Source: Rhizophagus clarus (taxonomy: Eukaryota > Glomeromycota > Glomeromycetes > Glomerales > Glomeraceae). From it: DNA of 64,000 nucleotides. The DNA is taken from positions 806,001 to 870,000 of the forward strand of contig BLAL01000012.1 of NCBI GenBank assembly GCA_015698045.1. The letters run 5' to 3'. The stretch's first letter is position 1. The number at the start of each line of letters is the position of its first letter. The notes below the pieces were generated by a model. That model did not search any database, had not been told where the DNA came from, and saw nothing but the letters and a program-made list of their open reading frames with translations. Shown here piece after piece: positions 1 to 10,829 of this stretch. Made by a program: the position numbers and the translations under genes.

Positions 1-1201
1 ATATTGATAATATCAGATATTTCATCATTTTCTGTAGACTCCAATTCCAGCTCTGAGTTGTGCTCATCTTCAGGGTCAGAGTCTTCTGATTCTGTATCAC
101 CTATAGCATAATTATCGCCCGCATTAAGACGGTCTGATTCTTGCCTTATTGCAATTCTTGAAAGCAGTTTAAGATGTTGGGGAGTTGGTTTCTTACCACC
201 ATGAATTCTGGAAGCATGTTTACTTCCATAATCTCTTAAATTTTTAGGTTTAGTTCTATAAGGCTCTTGCTTTAAGAATTCATTAGATGGCCAAGCATTA
301 CGTGTTCCACTTCCAATATAAACAGAATCATGCAACTTTCCTGCCTTAATTGCATCTCGAATCCAGGTGAGTAATTCCCTTGCACGTTCTGGATTCTTTT
401 CTATGGAGAGGAAGAGACGAGGAGGAGAATTTTTCTTCTTTTCTCCTTTACTCTTTAAATAGCCTGTGCAGTACCAAGAATAGCCTTCTTTATACCATGC
501 TGGAATATCCGAAGGGTCCAGTTTATAATAATTAATCTGAAGAGATCTTATTTCCGCAGGTCTCATACTCAACATCACAATCACATCTGCGAGATCCTCC
601 CTAATAGGAGTTTTAGAAACATCCATATTCTGGATTCTCTTTTGCACGTTTGCTAAGGAGAAATGTTTGGGAATTCTGTCAGATTAGCCATTCGTTTCTT
701 AGTTCATTTCTTCTGAATTTTATTAGAATCTTGTTATCTTTGGCAAATACTTCAATAATTGCAGTTTCTACATCACCTTCTGCTAACTTTGCACGGAATG
801 TTGACTGACGCAAAGCACTGGCAATAATTTCATTTCATCTTTATTTTTTGGACCCAATGCCCAATAATTAGCGATAATATCTACAAAATCACCATCCTTA
901 GCGCAGTATTTTGCCCTTTTCTCTATGGTGAGCTTCCCCTTTCTTTTATCTGGCAGGAGAGCCTCTATTTTCTCTTTACTAAATGAGCGTCATTATTAGT
1001 GCCTCTGATAAGAGCAACTTTAACGCACCTGTAAGCCATCCAATCAGGAAGTAAAGCATCTAGTTTGGGAGCATGTTCGCTTAATTATTCTAGGGTGGAG
1101 TCGGCCGTCAAATTATGCTTTTCTAGGAACTGCTCTAAGACTAATACAAAGTTATTAGCTTTAGGTTTTCGGGTCTTTGAGGTAACCGTTTTGGTAGTCA
1201 T
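1..1201 (-). pseudogene. tyrosine recombinase remnant, runs off the left edge
   Basis: The minus strand from an ATG at 1199-1201 towards base 1 encodes a recombinase of the tyrosine (phage-integrase/Crypton-like) type. What is seen: a basic N-terminus, then a box reading SMRPAEIRSL that fits the first catalytic Arg; a Gly/Lys-rich middle; then KHASRIHG, which fits the H-x-x-R box; then about 33 residues on a GDNYAIGD segment that could hold the catalytic Tyr. An acidic Ser/Glu/Asp tail runs off the window. Family knowledge: such enzymes cut and rejoin DNA through a 3'-phosphotyrosine. The gene is broken in several places and is treated as a fossil. It lies on the same strand as the primase-helicase remnant that follows, which suggests one replicon, but that link is inference. 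A domesticated host recombinase is less likely given the decay. Confidence 0.65.
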
Positions 1202-1381
1202 GTCAATATTAACTGTTATCTAGTTATATTATCTGAAAAAAAATTCAATTCGAAAAAATCTCTCAGAGTTATACTTTTTCAAAAAGGGAAAATAACAGAG
1301 ATGGCTCTTGACTAGAAGCAAAAAAAAATGATATAGCTTATGCTCTGCCATTAAGGCGCTTTGCAAACTGGCATAACACAT

Positions 1382-1402
1382 TTTTGAATATCTATAATAA
1401 AA
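1382..1402 (+). promoter_or_regulatory. repeated 21-base upstream element, copy 1
   Basis: The bases TTTGAATATCTATAATAAAA, with one more T in front, end one base before the ATG at 1404. The same 21 bases recur without a change at 1736-1756 before the second small gene, although the two genes themselves are strongly diverged. It may be a core promoter or start-site element. Its role is inferred only from the repetition. Confidence 0.4.
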
Positions 1403-1403
1403 A

Positions 1404-1706
1404 ATGAAGATAAATTTAATGTATATTAATCTTAAAACTTTTCCAGAAAGAAGTACTATGCCTTTTGGTCCCTTTGGTGAATATATATCTGATTCGGAGG
1501 ACTCTATAGATTCTAATTACCTATCTTGGCCTTGCCTATATAAGAAAAAAGAAAGATACTTTCACAAAGATGGGTGTATCAAACACTATAGGTCTCCACC
1601 AGAAAAAATGTGCGCATCCTGCTGTAATAGGCTGACCTTTTCTACAATACATGTCAAACCCATTTATAAGAAAAATTGGCTAGAGAGTCGCAAAAAGAGT
1701 GAGTAA
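1404..1706 (+). CDS. small Cys/His protein, diverged paralogue 1
   Basis: A 100-residue reading frame. A second in-frame ATG at 1459 would give a shorter product. It lines up with the next small gene: a C-x2-Y-x-K-K segment, then D-G-C-I-K-H-Y, then a C-x2-C pair (MCASCCNR). In the neighbour these positions form a Cys/His pattern that looks zinc-binding. Here some of the cysteines are replaced (for example RYFHKDGC), so this copy may have lost the metal site. The function is unknown; I do not recognise the family. It sits between two minus-strand remnants (recombinase and primase-helicase), so it may be cargo of the same element. The shared upstream element and the parallel spacing suggest that the pair arose by tandem duplication. 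Confidence 0.5.
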   Translation: MKINLMYINLKTFPERSTMPFGPFGEYISDSEDSIDSNYLSWPCLYKKKERYFHKDGCIKHYRSPPEKMCASCCNRLTFSTIHVKPIYKKNWLESRKKSE

Positions 1707-1735
1707 GATTGGCCGAAGGCATTAAAGCAAAGGAA

Positions 1736-1756
1736 TTTTGAATATCTATAATAAAA
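1736..1756 (+). promoter_or_regulatory. repeated 21-base upstream element, copy 2
   Basis: An exact second copy of the element at 1382-1402. It lies 44 bases before the first in-frame ATG (1801) of the second small Cys/His gene. Conservation of this stretch against diverged surroundings suggests a promoter function, but a recent gene-conversion patch is possible. Confidence 0.4.
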
Positions 1757-1800
1757 GTAAAAGCGAAGTTATAAGATTATTAATATTAAAATTACCTCAT

Positions 1801-2037
1801 ATGGGTCGTTTTATCTGCCAATACATCAAGAAAGATGGTTCGATCTGTGGGAAAGAATGCATAAGTGAATTAGGATGCGTCAGACATTATAATGCCCTTC
1901 TTAGTACAATATGTCCTGTCTGTAAAAAGGGAACCTATTCCGATATTAGAATCTGTAGCAATCATAGCAGAATTTATGACCATGCTTGGTGCGTAAGTAA
2001 AAAAACTAAAACAGAATCTAATATGGTTAAGATTTAG
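1801..2037 (+). CDS. small Cys/His zinc-binding-like protein, paralogue 2
   Basis: I chose the ATG at 1801, giving a 78-residue product beginning MGRFICQYIKKDG; the frame is open further upstream but has no ATG there. Visible pattern: C-x(9)-C-x(3)-C, then G-C-x2-H-Y, then C-P-V-C, then C-x2-H and a final Cys. Eight or more Cys/His in 78 residues suggest one or two compact zinc-binding folds. Such small proteins often bind nucleic acid, but nothing here proves that. It is the better preserved member of a tandem pair with the gene at 1404. The primase-helicase tail begins 26 bases downstream on the other strand, so the two converge. Unrecognised family. Confidence 0.5.
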   Translation: MGRFICQYIKKDGSICGKECISELGCVRHYNALLSTICPVCKKGTYSDIRICSNHSRIYDHAWCVSKKTKTESNMVKI

Positions 2038-2062
2038 CTGAATAAATATCTGGGCTGAAGTA

Positions 2063-2364
2063 TTATTTGTTCTGCCCTATAGAATCAAAGAGTTCCTGAA
2101 TATCATTATCTGTTTTTAACCTATATGGTGAAAGTTCTGGAGCACCTTTATCTTCAAAACTAAGATCATCATATGGTTGCCGATTAATTTGATATGAACG
2201 TTCCCAAACCTGTTTTTCTTTAGGCCCTATTTTTTTACTATTTATCTTTACAGTATAGCTACACCAATTTATAGCAATTGCATTAATTGCCCTTATAGCT
2301 GAATTAAGATCTGATGTTACCTTAGCACGAGACTTGAATCTGAAGAGTAATAGGGATTGCTTTA
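2063..2364 (-). pseudogene. C-terminal tail of the primase-helicase remnant, beyond an insertion
   Basis: A minus-strand coding stretch rich in basic and polar residues, ending with an acidic Q-E-L-F-D-S-I-G-Q tail and a stop at 2063. It starts exactly at the left end of inserted element A. The main helicase body stops at the right end of the same element, on the same strand. I infer that this is the far part of one gene, separated by the insertion. It is treated as a fossil. Confidence 0.45.
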
Positions 2365-2899
2365 CTAACAACCTAAAATTTTTTAAATGTATTGTAAAAT
2401 TATTGTCACAATACATTATGTACAAACCATGATAAGATACTTGTTATTGGGTTTGTAGGGACATCGTACAATAGTTAGTATAACGTCAATTGTAATATTA
2501 ATTTATTGATATGTAATAAGATTGATTATAAAAATAAATAGTGGAAAACCATTGTAAGATTAATTATAAAATGGAAATTGTAAATAGATCGTAAGATAAA
2601 TATTGAAAATTTATTATAAAACGATTTGTACAAGACTTTTATACATATATTGTAAATTTAAATAATAAAAATAAGTTGTGTAATTAATTATAAGATACTG
2701 TATATATGTGTGTAATAAATAGAATACTAAGGCAATTTAAGAATCATAAACTCTCGTAACCATGCTCAATTAAGGCAATGTATTACTAGACCTACGCTAA
2801 AGTTGACTTTAACAAGGCTTTCTTTGTGAATTAAAGAAATTTCATACACCTTGCCAGCTGGTGAGAAAGCCTATGATTTTAACCTCAAACCCCAAATCC

Positions 2900-4870
2900 C
2901 CAAACATCTAGAGACTTAGACCATCTAAAAAAAAGAGGAAATTAAAATGTTGTGAAATATTTCATTAAAATGCATAATTAGAACAGGGTCTCACCAAATT
3001 TTCCACGTGTTCAAACCAACCAACTGAAAAGGAAAGATGATGAATGTTAGTGAATATTCACTAAAAGAAAAAATTTGAAGAAAAAAGTTAAATAACTTAC
3101 AAAGTTCGTGTTTAAAGGAGCCAGTTGTCTAAAAAAAAAGAAAAAAGATGGAAAGTTAATACTTGTTTGTTAAAGTAAATAACTTGGTAAAAAAAAATAT
3201 CTTACCAAAATTCTGCATCTATATATCCAAAGAATCAAAGATCCATCTCATTAATAGGTTAGCATTTCATTAAAATAAATACATCGTAATCTGCATCTCC
3301 AAAGATACCCAAAGAAGAAACCATCTAAAAAAGAGAAAAAACAAAATGTTAGCAAATGGTTTGTTAAAAAAATAATTAAAAAATAACCATTTTCTACCAA
3401 ATTCCCATGCGTCTAAGAATCTATCTAAAAAAGAGGAAATTGAAATGTCAGTATTATGTTTTAATAAAAAATAATTAAGTACTAAACATTATTTTTTTTA
3501 ATTTACTTCAAACACATATTTAATTGCTAAAACCTTTGTTAAGAATGAAAAAGCTTGTAGGGAAAATATCAAGTCCTAAAGAAATCCGCCTAAAAAAAGT
3601 AAAAATTGAAATGTTAGTAAATGTTTCGTTAAAAGAATAATTTAAAAGAAAATAAAATTCCTACCAAAATCCTATAAACTAGTCCAAAGACCAAAAGCTG
3701 CGTATCTAGTTGTCTAAAAAAAAAGAAAAAAAGAACTAAGAAACTATTTAATAAAAACAATTGAAGAAAAAAATATGAATTTACTGAAATGTAGCGTTAG
3801 GAATTATTTAAATATAAAGAATATTTAAATGGAAAGTACAGGAAAAAAGGGCAGGAAGATGGAAAGATAGGACAAAGGAAAGGACGAAAGAAAAGGAAAC
3901 GAAAAAAGACAAGAGAAGTAAAATGATAAAGTAGAAGTTAAAAAAAAAGTTGATCGTCGTATTTATTAATTTTAATCATGTGATGTGATATATGTGATTC
4001 TACAGAAAATATGGATGATAGATATTAACTTTTTTATTTTTAAGTCAGAGCTGAAATTCTTACAAGTTCCTACAAAACAAAACCTAAAAAAAAGAAAACA
4101 AAATGTCAGAAATATTTCATTATTTGATTTAAAGTAAGAAAAAAAAAATCCCTCAGTTCTTCTTACTGAATTCTCACTGACTTTCTTACGCATCTGAGTA
4201 TTTCAAAGAACCAATCATCTACAAAACAAAAAAAATGAAATATTAATGATCATTTCATTAAAAAAAATAAAAATAAAAATCTCCTTATAGAATTTTTCAT
4301 GCATTCAAATACCTTAAAGAATTGGTCATCTATAAAAATGAAAAAAATGAAATGTTAGAAACGTTTCATTAAAGAATTATTTATTTAAAGAATAGAATTC
4401 TTCATATTGAATTTTCCACATGTTCAAATAACTTAAGAACCAGCTTTTACAAAATGAAAAAAAATTGAAATATTAGAAATGTCTCATTTAAAGAAATAAA
4501 TTTAAATAAATAATTCTTGTAATCTCCTACCAAATTCTGTGTCTAAAAAAAGATTAAAATCAAAATGTTAAAAAAGAATATTTTCAGATTTCATTACTAT
4601 GCATTCTGAAGACCTCGACTAAAAAAAAAATTTAAGTCCGAATCCGCCTACTAAAATTTCACGCGTTCAAAGGCCTGGCTATCTAAAAAAAATAAAATAG
4701 ATAGTATTGTAAAATAAATAATTATGAAAATTCTTCCCGCTATATTCCTACACGTTTAAGTACCTATTATAGAATAAAGTCGTCTAAAAAATCAAGAAAC
4801 AAGCCATTAAATTTCATTCATTAAAATAAAACAAAGAAAAAATCTTGATAAACTTACCATATGTCACGTC
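2900..4870 (-). repeat. exon-intron ladder A (about 14 units)
   Basis: Read on the minus strand, the region is a series of short segments, each preceded by a T-run ending in AG and mostly followed by a donor-like GTAG/GTAAG. Acceptor-like sites lie near 2923, 3128, 3320, 3422, 3588, 3712, 4084, 4216, 4328, 4540, 4615, 4681 and 4780. Between them the recurring phrase AACGAAACATTTACTAACAT (with variants) places a TACTAAC-like branch point about 15-30 bases before the acceptor. Several exon-like segments share a core around TTTGAACGCGTGAAATTT. No long reading frame crosses the region. It resembles a spliced non-coding transcription unit made of tandem exon-intron repeats. Splicing is inferred from signals only. 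Confidence 0.5.
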
Positions 4871-4879
4871 TAGAAACAT

Positions 4880-5050
4880 TTCATTATCTTGCATGATGTG
4901 CTTTTCAACTTTTTTTTTAAATCAAGTACAAGTGGAAGGAAAATAGGAAATAATAAGGAAATAGAGAAATGGAAGTAGGAGAGAAATGGAAATGGAAAAA
5001 AAGGAAAGAGAAAATTTTTGCTGAAAAAATATATTAACAGATAAGCGATA
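4880..5050 (-). other. pyrimidine-rich leader of ladder A
   Basis: On the minus strand this stretch is almost pure C/T (runs of CTTTCC, CTCTCC and similar), immediately upstream of the ladder. Ladder B has the same arrangement at 10.83-11.05 kb and ladder C a weaker one at 23.32-23.45 kb. It is probably the first exon or leader of the unit. Confidence 0.35.
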
Positions 5051-5526
5051 AGCTTCATTAAAATGAATAAAAATTAAAAAAGTTTAAAAAAAGATTTGTG
5101 GAAAAAATAATTTAATTATTTTTTTTTACTTTTTTCTCATTTTTTTGTTAACAGAGTGGTTTACGAAGAGTTGGATATGTATTTTCAATTATATGTTGCT
5201 TTGGTATTTTTTTTTTTATTTTTTACAAAAGAAAAAAAAATGAAAAAAAAATTACGTGAGAAAAAAAATAATTACCAAATGTAGTTTATTTAGTTTGTGT
5301 GGTTTATGTAATTTTGAAAATCAAATGACTATATTTATAAACAATTATATTTATTAACAAATATATGTATTATTAATACGATTGGTTGTTAAAGTGACTG
5401 CGATATAAAAATAGTCTAAATTAGTTTAATAATTTTATAAAGTCTATTAAATTTGCCTTGTTAAAAATTTTTTTTAATTTTTTTTTTACTCCCTACTTTT
5501 ATAATTTTACATTTGTTTTTCTAACA

Positions 5527-6274
5527 ATGGTAAGAATAACTCGTTCAAAATCATACAATAGTAACAAAACAAACAATACTACAAGCAAAAATAATACCAC
5601 GCATAAGCATTAAAAAACATCAAACAGTAGTATTATTGAAGAATCCAGTAAGATATTAATTTATTAATTTCTTTTTCATGATTTTATAAGAAGAAATGAT
5701 CTAACTTTAATAACCTGAGCAGAAAAAAAAAGAAAATTTGTCCAACCCATCTGGAAAGTTTTGATGATACAGATGATGATATACGCAACGATCAACTTGA
5801 TGATCCACTAGTTGTTCCTCTTGATGAGTTTATTATAGATATTAATACTCCTCATAACAGTATCTCTTTTAATAATGAATCTCTTGAAGAATCAGACAAA
5901 TCACCTAAATATGCCAAGTGTAGAAAGTTTAGAATCATTTGTAAATGATACTGTAATTTATCAATGCCTTAAAAATCTGATTGCACAAGTTTCTGAAGAG
6001 TGGTGGGATAATGATAAGGATACTGTCAATGCATTCAGATTGTTAATTGCCAAATGCATCAAAATTCATATAGTCAACATTTTAAAATGTGTAGATGAAC
6101 TACTTCTTACAAATGCTTCAGCTTTATTATATTACACGTGATCTCATACTCTCTCATCATAATCAAACCAATTTCGCCAATGAAATAAATTTTAATGCTC
6201 TGGAAGCTATAGTAATGAACGTTGATGTGGACGTAAATATGGATGTGGATATATTTATGGACATGAATGTGTAG
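5527..6274 (+). pseudogene. short element-encoded gene of unknown function, broken
   Basis: The start ATG at 5527 opens a Ser/Asn/Thr-rich N-terminus (MVRITRSKSYNS). A likely intron runs from the GTAAG near 5648 to the AG near 5722. The second exon has an acidic stretch (SFDDTDDDIRNDQLDDPL), then a hydrophobic helical part (FVNDTVIYQCLKNLIAQ and onward to about 6140), and ends with a Val/Asp/Met repeat (DVDVNMDVD) before the stop at 6272-6274. There is an in-frame stop in the first exon (TAA after HKH) and a frame change near 5900, so it is not intact. It lies wholly inside element A, downstream of and opposite to the ladder. I do not recognise the family; a transposon accessory protein is a guess. 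Confidence 0.45.
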
Positions 6275-6879
6275 AATTTAGCAGAAAACATTGAAATAAC
6301 TCGTATTCACTGTTATGTCAGTTTTCTATGTATTTCGTGATGTAATTCATGATGTAATATAATTTAATACTTAAAAAATCGCAGGTATTTAATGCTACTG
6401 CATACTGTGCATAAAAATTTGAATTTAATTATGAATCAAACATTGTATTAAAAAATTTTATATTATTAGTGTGAAAAGTAAGAAAGAGTGTGTGAAAAGT
6501 TAGTAAGGAATATTTTAGTCTAACCATCAGCGGATAAGTGAATGAAACACTAACATTATGATGTTAGGATCCTTCTTAATGAACCAAATTAAGGAGAAGT
6601 AATTCATCATCTTAAAGTGCGTGGTTAATCAGGTTAAAATACTTACTAATTAGCTGTTAATGAAAAATAACAACATAGTAGTTATATGGTTAATGTATGA
6701 CAAATCATTGTAATATATATTGTGTAATGTATAAGTAAAAATATTGTTTAAAATCGTAAGATGATTTATTAAAATATAATTGTGGCTATATAAATTACAA
6801 GTGTTTGTGTATTAATATATACTTGACAATTTATAGTCTAAAACTATTGTACAATTCATTATAGAATTTAAATATATTA

Positions 6880-6903
6880 TACAATACTTGTACAAGTATT
6901 GTA
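6880..6903. repeat. perfect 24-base palindrome in the right subterminal region of element A
   Basis: The centre is CTTGTACAAG and both arms extend without mismatch to 12 bases each (arm TACAATACTTGT). The core TTGTACAA also occurs near 2625 in the left subterminal region. It is probably a protein-binding site of the element. Confidence 0.55.
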
Positions 6904-6933
6904 CAATACATTATGTAAAATTTTAGTTGTTAG

Positions 6934-9790
6934 CAAAGTTGATCCAGGACTTCTATAAACCTCTCGCAGGATTGTGTGAATGTTTCTAATACTATATTAC
7001 TGGAAAGAATATGCTTATCATCTATGCCGGTAAAGCCTAGTATTTGAAAGAGTCCCCTTATAACTTTCCAATGATTAGCTGAATATGCTTTGTGCAAGTC
7101 CACCGCTACTGATTTCTCAGAATTATATCCAGCTTTATAATAAGTATCTTTCCATTGTGCAATATCTTTGGCCTCTAACCCTTTCATTGCACTTTCCTCA
7201 TCATAGCCTTGCTTTCGAAAGTGAGATAACCGCAAGAAATGTTTTCAAGGTTCAGGTGGACTGAAATGTTTTATAAACTTCTTATTGCAAAGAGTATCCC
7301 AAATCTTATCGTCCATATCTTTACCATAAATATTTTGCATATAGAAACGTTTAAGTGCCATAGTATCTGGGATAGAGTGTTCTTGGTCAAACTTAAGATT
7401 TTCAGCTTCTTCAAGATCAAGATTCTGGGAAGTAGCAACTGCATCAAAATCTGTTTCCTTGATAATTAATGCTTCAACCCTAACCTTATTGCAGACTTTT
7501 TTATGGTTTCCTATAACATCTTGGCTCTCATCCATTTTTATTAGCTGAGAGAAGTGCCAGTACTGGCTATAAGACTACAAAGCTTCTCAATAAAGTATCT
7601 TGCAGAAAAGCGTTTCTGATGCTCAACTTCAATGAATGTCATTACAGCAGGAGATTCATCGATTTTATAAGAAATGACGTTACTATCCCATTTACAATGA
7701 CCCTTTATTGCTGTAGGTAAGTTATTAGGCCAAGTACTAGCAAGTTCTGCCCAAATATTTTCACGACCTGGCGGGCAAAAAAGCCCATTAGAATTTTTCT
7801 GATAGAATAGAGAAATAATACAATGAGAACAGTCACGAATTTGATAAAGCATTTGTGCAAGAGCCTCAACATGAACTGGAGTGGCGATGTTTGTAATAGC
7901 TATAACTATATCGAAGTGGCCTGTAATCTTGAATGATATTCCCACCTCCACTATAATTGTATAAGCTATACAGTCAAGCTTACTCCAAGCGACATTAATA
8001 TCAGAAAAGTCTTTTTGTCACTGTTTCCCATCCATATCCCCATAATATGCACGAACTCTAACAGGTGAATTATCAGGCTTAAACAACTTAGATGCTTTTT
8101 CTACTAACGCTCTAGCTATCACCGCTCCAGTAGATACAAATGCCACATGCTTACCCTGCCTCAAAAGGTCATATCCTATTCGCATGGCTTCTGCTCCACT
8201 ATTTGGATCATAAATAAATTCAACTGTCTCACCTATACGAGGCTGATACTTATTATCGACTATGCGAATATTTTCACCACGATAAATCTGGAGGAAGGTT
8301 AGTGTTGAGATATTTGCGAAGGTATCCATGGCTAAAACATGCCTTGCAGATCTTAAGACATCACGCATTGCATTTTCAGATTCCCATGCATTTGTACCGC
8401 TAGACATTTGGCGCATAATGGCATTAGCTTCATCAAGAATAATTACAAACGGACGGGCTGTGAATTTGACATGAAAGAGGCTCTCAACCTGTACTATAAT
8501 AATATCTCACTCATTTATAGATAAGTCTCCTTGCATATTTTGGTAGTTGCAAATTCAGAAGCCAGATGCTTTTAACTCATTAAGTTTGGATTTCGATTCA
8601 TTGCTAAGAGACTTTCAGTAAGAGACCCAGATATAGCATGGTAAAGAAGAAATATCATGTACTTTATCTTTTAATGCCATAATAATCTCTCTTAATGTAG
8701 TGGTTTTCCATGTCCCCGGAGGAGAACGAATAAGTGTTGTCATTTTCTCAATACCCAAGAAATCAGGATATAATTCCAGAGCATCCTTTAATTTTTCTAC
8801 ATTAATTGCTATTTCTGATAATTCTATAAGAGGGCGTGAATTTGATATAGCATCACCTATTCTTTTGACTATTCCTCTCTTAGGTTTTGCAGAAATTTTG
8901 ATCACTTTTCCAAATGCTAATCCCTTATGATCTGGTTTATAATTTTTCTGCCAATAGCATTTAAATACAAAATGGCCGTTACTTCGTAGAAAGCCATATA
9001 ATTGATCTCTTTCATGTTTGATTCTGCAAATAGGACATGCTTCATTTGACTTTGCTTGGAAATTAACAAATCCCTTTCTAATATGGCCAATTTCAAGCCA
9101 CTCATATTTTGCTATAACTAAACCAGCTCCCTTATTTAAAGTGGTTTCATCTTCGATAGGTTGGAATTCATCCTTTTCTGGCTTTTCAGGAGAAAAGGTT
9201 TGGGGCTGGATTTCAGAATAATTGGATTTAGGCTGAACTAAATAATCTTTTAGCTTACGATATCCCTGTTTAACTGAAGAAACCGCAGGTCTTTTAACTC
9301 TATCTTCCTTTGCCAATCCAAGAAGACGAAGGTTAAAACATGATTTATAAAGCCCAATATCAATAAAATCTGAGTATGGTTTCCCAACCCTATCAGCAAC
9401 TTTTTTCACAAATCCTCTAAGATCTCTATAATCAACGAACCATGCACATTTATACACAATATGCCAACTGTATTTATCAGCATTAGATGAACTGGCTAAA
9501 GTAAAAGCATTTAAAGGTACAAGATGTTTTAAATCAGAGTATATAATATTAGTACAGGCGATTAAGATTCTGGATAATAAATCTTTGCAAGAAATTTTAT
9601 TTTCATCTAAGGAAGGGAGTTCAAGGTTCATGCGATTGGGCTTCTGCCTCGCATCAATATCTAGAATCAGGCGGAGAGGCAGATTCCCATCAATACATTC
9701 ATGAGCATTGGGGATCCCATAAATTTCAGACGGGTGATCAATTAGTGCATCAGGAAATTTTTTTAGAAGATATATATCGATATTTATCAC
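6934..9790 (-). pseudogene. primase-helicase of the herpes origin-binding type, fossil
   Basis: Coding remnants lie on the minus strand throughout. N-terminal part (about 9.75-8.9 kb): resembles an archaeo-eukaryotic-type primase, with an acidic LILDIDARQKP motif, an ASSSNADKYSWHIVY segment and a Cys/His cluster (CPICRIKHERDQ) that looks zinc-binding. Near 8.7 kb: a Walker-A-like SPPGTWKTTTL, followed at about 8.4 kb by a DEAN box (VIILDEAN) and further helicase motifs towards 7 kb. Family knowledge: herpes-type origin-binding proteins are superfamily 2 helicases that open replication origins; joined to a primase they would support autonomous DNA replication. The gene is broken in several places and interrupted by elements A and B. 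It is treated as a fossil of a virus-like or plasmid-like replicon. Similar genes are, to my recollection, numerous in Rhizophagus. Confidence 0.65.
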
Positions 9791-9889
9791 TTTATCTCAA
9801 ATTATCCCATTTTATCATATTAAATAAATCGATAAATATCAAATTTAGATAGTTATTGATAAATATCTGGTGATATAAAATGATATTTA

Positions 9890-10330
9890 ATGTTAATGAT
9901 AGTTATTGATAAATATCTAGTGATGTAAAATGATATTTAATGTTAATGATATTTATTGATAATAATCTGAAAGATAAATAATGATAATGATATTTATCAG
10001 TAATAATCTGTAAAATAAATAATGATATTTAATGTTAATGATATTTATCGGTAATAATCTGTAAGATAAATAATGATATTTAATGTTAATGATATTTATC
10101 GGTAATAATCTGTAAGATAAATAATGATATTTAATGTTAATGATATTTATCGGTAATAATCTGTAAGATAAATAATGATATTTAATGTTAATGATATTTA
10201 TTGGTAATAATCTGTAAGATAAATAATGATATTTAATGTTAATGAAATTTATCGGTAATAATCTGTAAGATAAATAATGATATTTAATGTTAATGATATT
10301 TATCAATAATAATCTGAAAGATAAATAACA
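9890..10330. repeat. 51-base tandem repeat, about 7-8 copies
   Basis: The unit contains TTTATCGGTAATAATCTGTA and GATATTTAATGTTAATGATA. Copies are nearly identical in the middle and fade at the edges. Since 51 is a multiple of three, one frame stays open and mimics a 17-residue protein repeat; this is not a gene. It is the left subterminal array of element B. Confidence 0.8.
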
Positions 10331-10429
10331 ATAATTATTTTAATGATTTATAGCAAATTTTTAAATGTTAAAAAGTTTTATTAATTGATACCATTGTATA
10401 ACCATTTATTTTTTTTTTATAATTATATT

Positions 10430-10740
10430 AAGCCTTACTACTGAAGACTCCCTCTTTTTGTCACTATAAACAGGCAGAGGGAACAGCAATGGCTTTCCCC
10501 CTATAGGCACTAATGGGCCTCTACCCGCATACAGAGGAGGGGCAGGTTTGTAAGGTTAAACGTTATGCACATTGTGTATTGTACATGCGTACATATGTGC
10601 ACACGTACCCTAATATAATTAAATTTTTACTGGTAATTAATTTTATAATTTTATATACCGGTATTAAATTAATTTAAAAATTATAAAAAAAAAAAAATTT
10701 ATTTCGGGGAAATGTCCTCTATTTATATCTAATTGAACAT
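10430..10740. other. unassigned stretch inside element B
   Basis: It holds a more GC-rich patch (10.44-10.56 kb, with CAGGCAGAGGGAACAGC), then a patch rich in GTACAT/ACGTAC words, then AT-rich DNA with an A-run near 10.69 kb. I see no gene. Confidence 0.3.
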
Positions 10741-10805
10741 CACGTGTATCACGTGATATTATATTAATAATGATCCACAGTTCGATCATTTACCAGTATA
10801 AAAAG
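10741..10805 (+). promoter_or_regulatory. promoter-like stretch of ladder B
   Basis: Two CACGTG-type words (10741 and 10751) are followed by CCACAGTTCGATCATT and a good TATA box (TATAAAAAG, 10797-10805), 30-40 bases before the C/T-rich leader. A related segment at 23.23-23.28 kb (TATCACGT then GCCACAGTTCAATATTTG) precedes ladder C. This suggests a shared RNA polymerase II-type promoter. Inference from similarity and position. Confidence 0.4.
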
Positions 10806-10829
10806 CTTAACTAACTTTTTTTAAGCTTA

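Larger units (their letters stand above)
2365..6933. mobile_element. element A, inverted-repeat element inserted in the primase-helicase gene
   Basis: The ends are inverted: CTAACAAC-C-TAAAATTTT at the left and the complement of CTAACAAC-TAAAATTTT at the right, followed inward by a looser match around ATGTATTGTA. Inside are AT-rich subterminal regions with repeated TTGTAA and TTGTACAA words (about 2.45-2.72 and 6.65-6.91 kb), a minus-strand exon-intron ladder (2.9-4.9 kb) with a purine-rich leader complement at 4.88-5.04 kb, and a short plus-strand gene (5527-6274). No transposase is recognisable, so it is probably non-autonomous. I could not fix a clean target duplication. The superfamily is unassigned. 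The flanking coding segments are on the same strand, which supports insertion into a pre-existing gene. Confidence 0.6.

Noticed and set aside
8700-9221. Plus-strand open frames in the primase-helicase region
   Set aside because: Antisense shadows; the conserved motifs are all on the minus strand.
9953-10306. Open frame with a 17-residue protein repeat
   Set aside because: It is the translation of the 51-base subterminal DNA repeat; the unit length is a multiple of three, so the frame stays open by chance.
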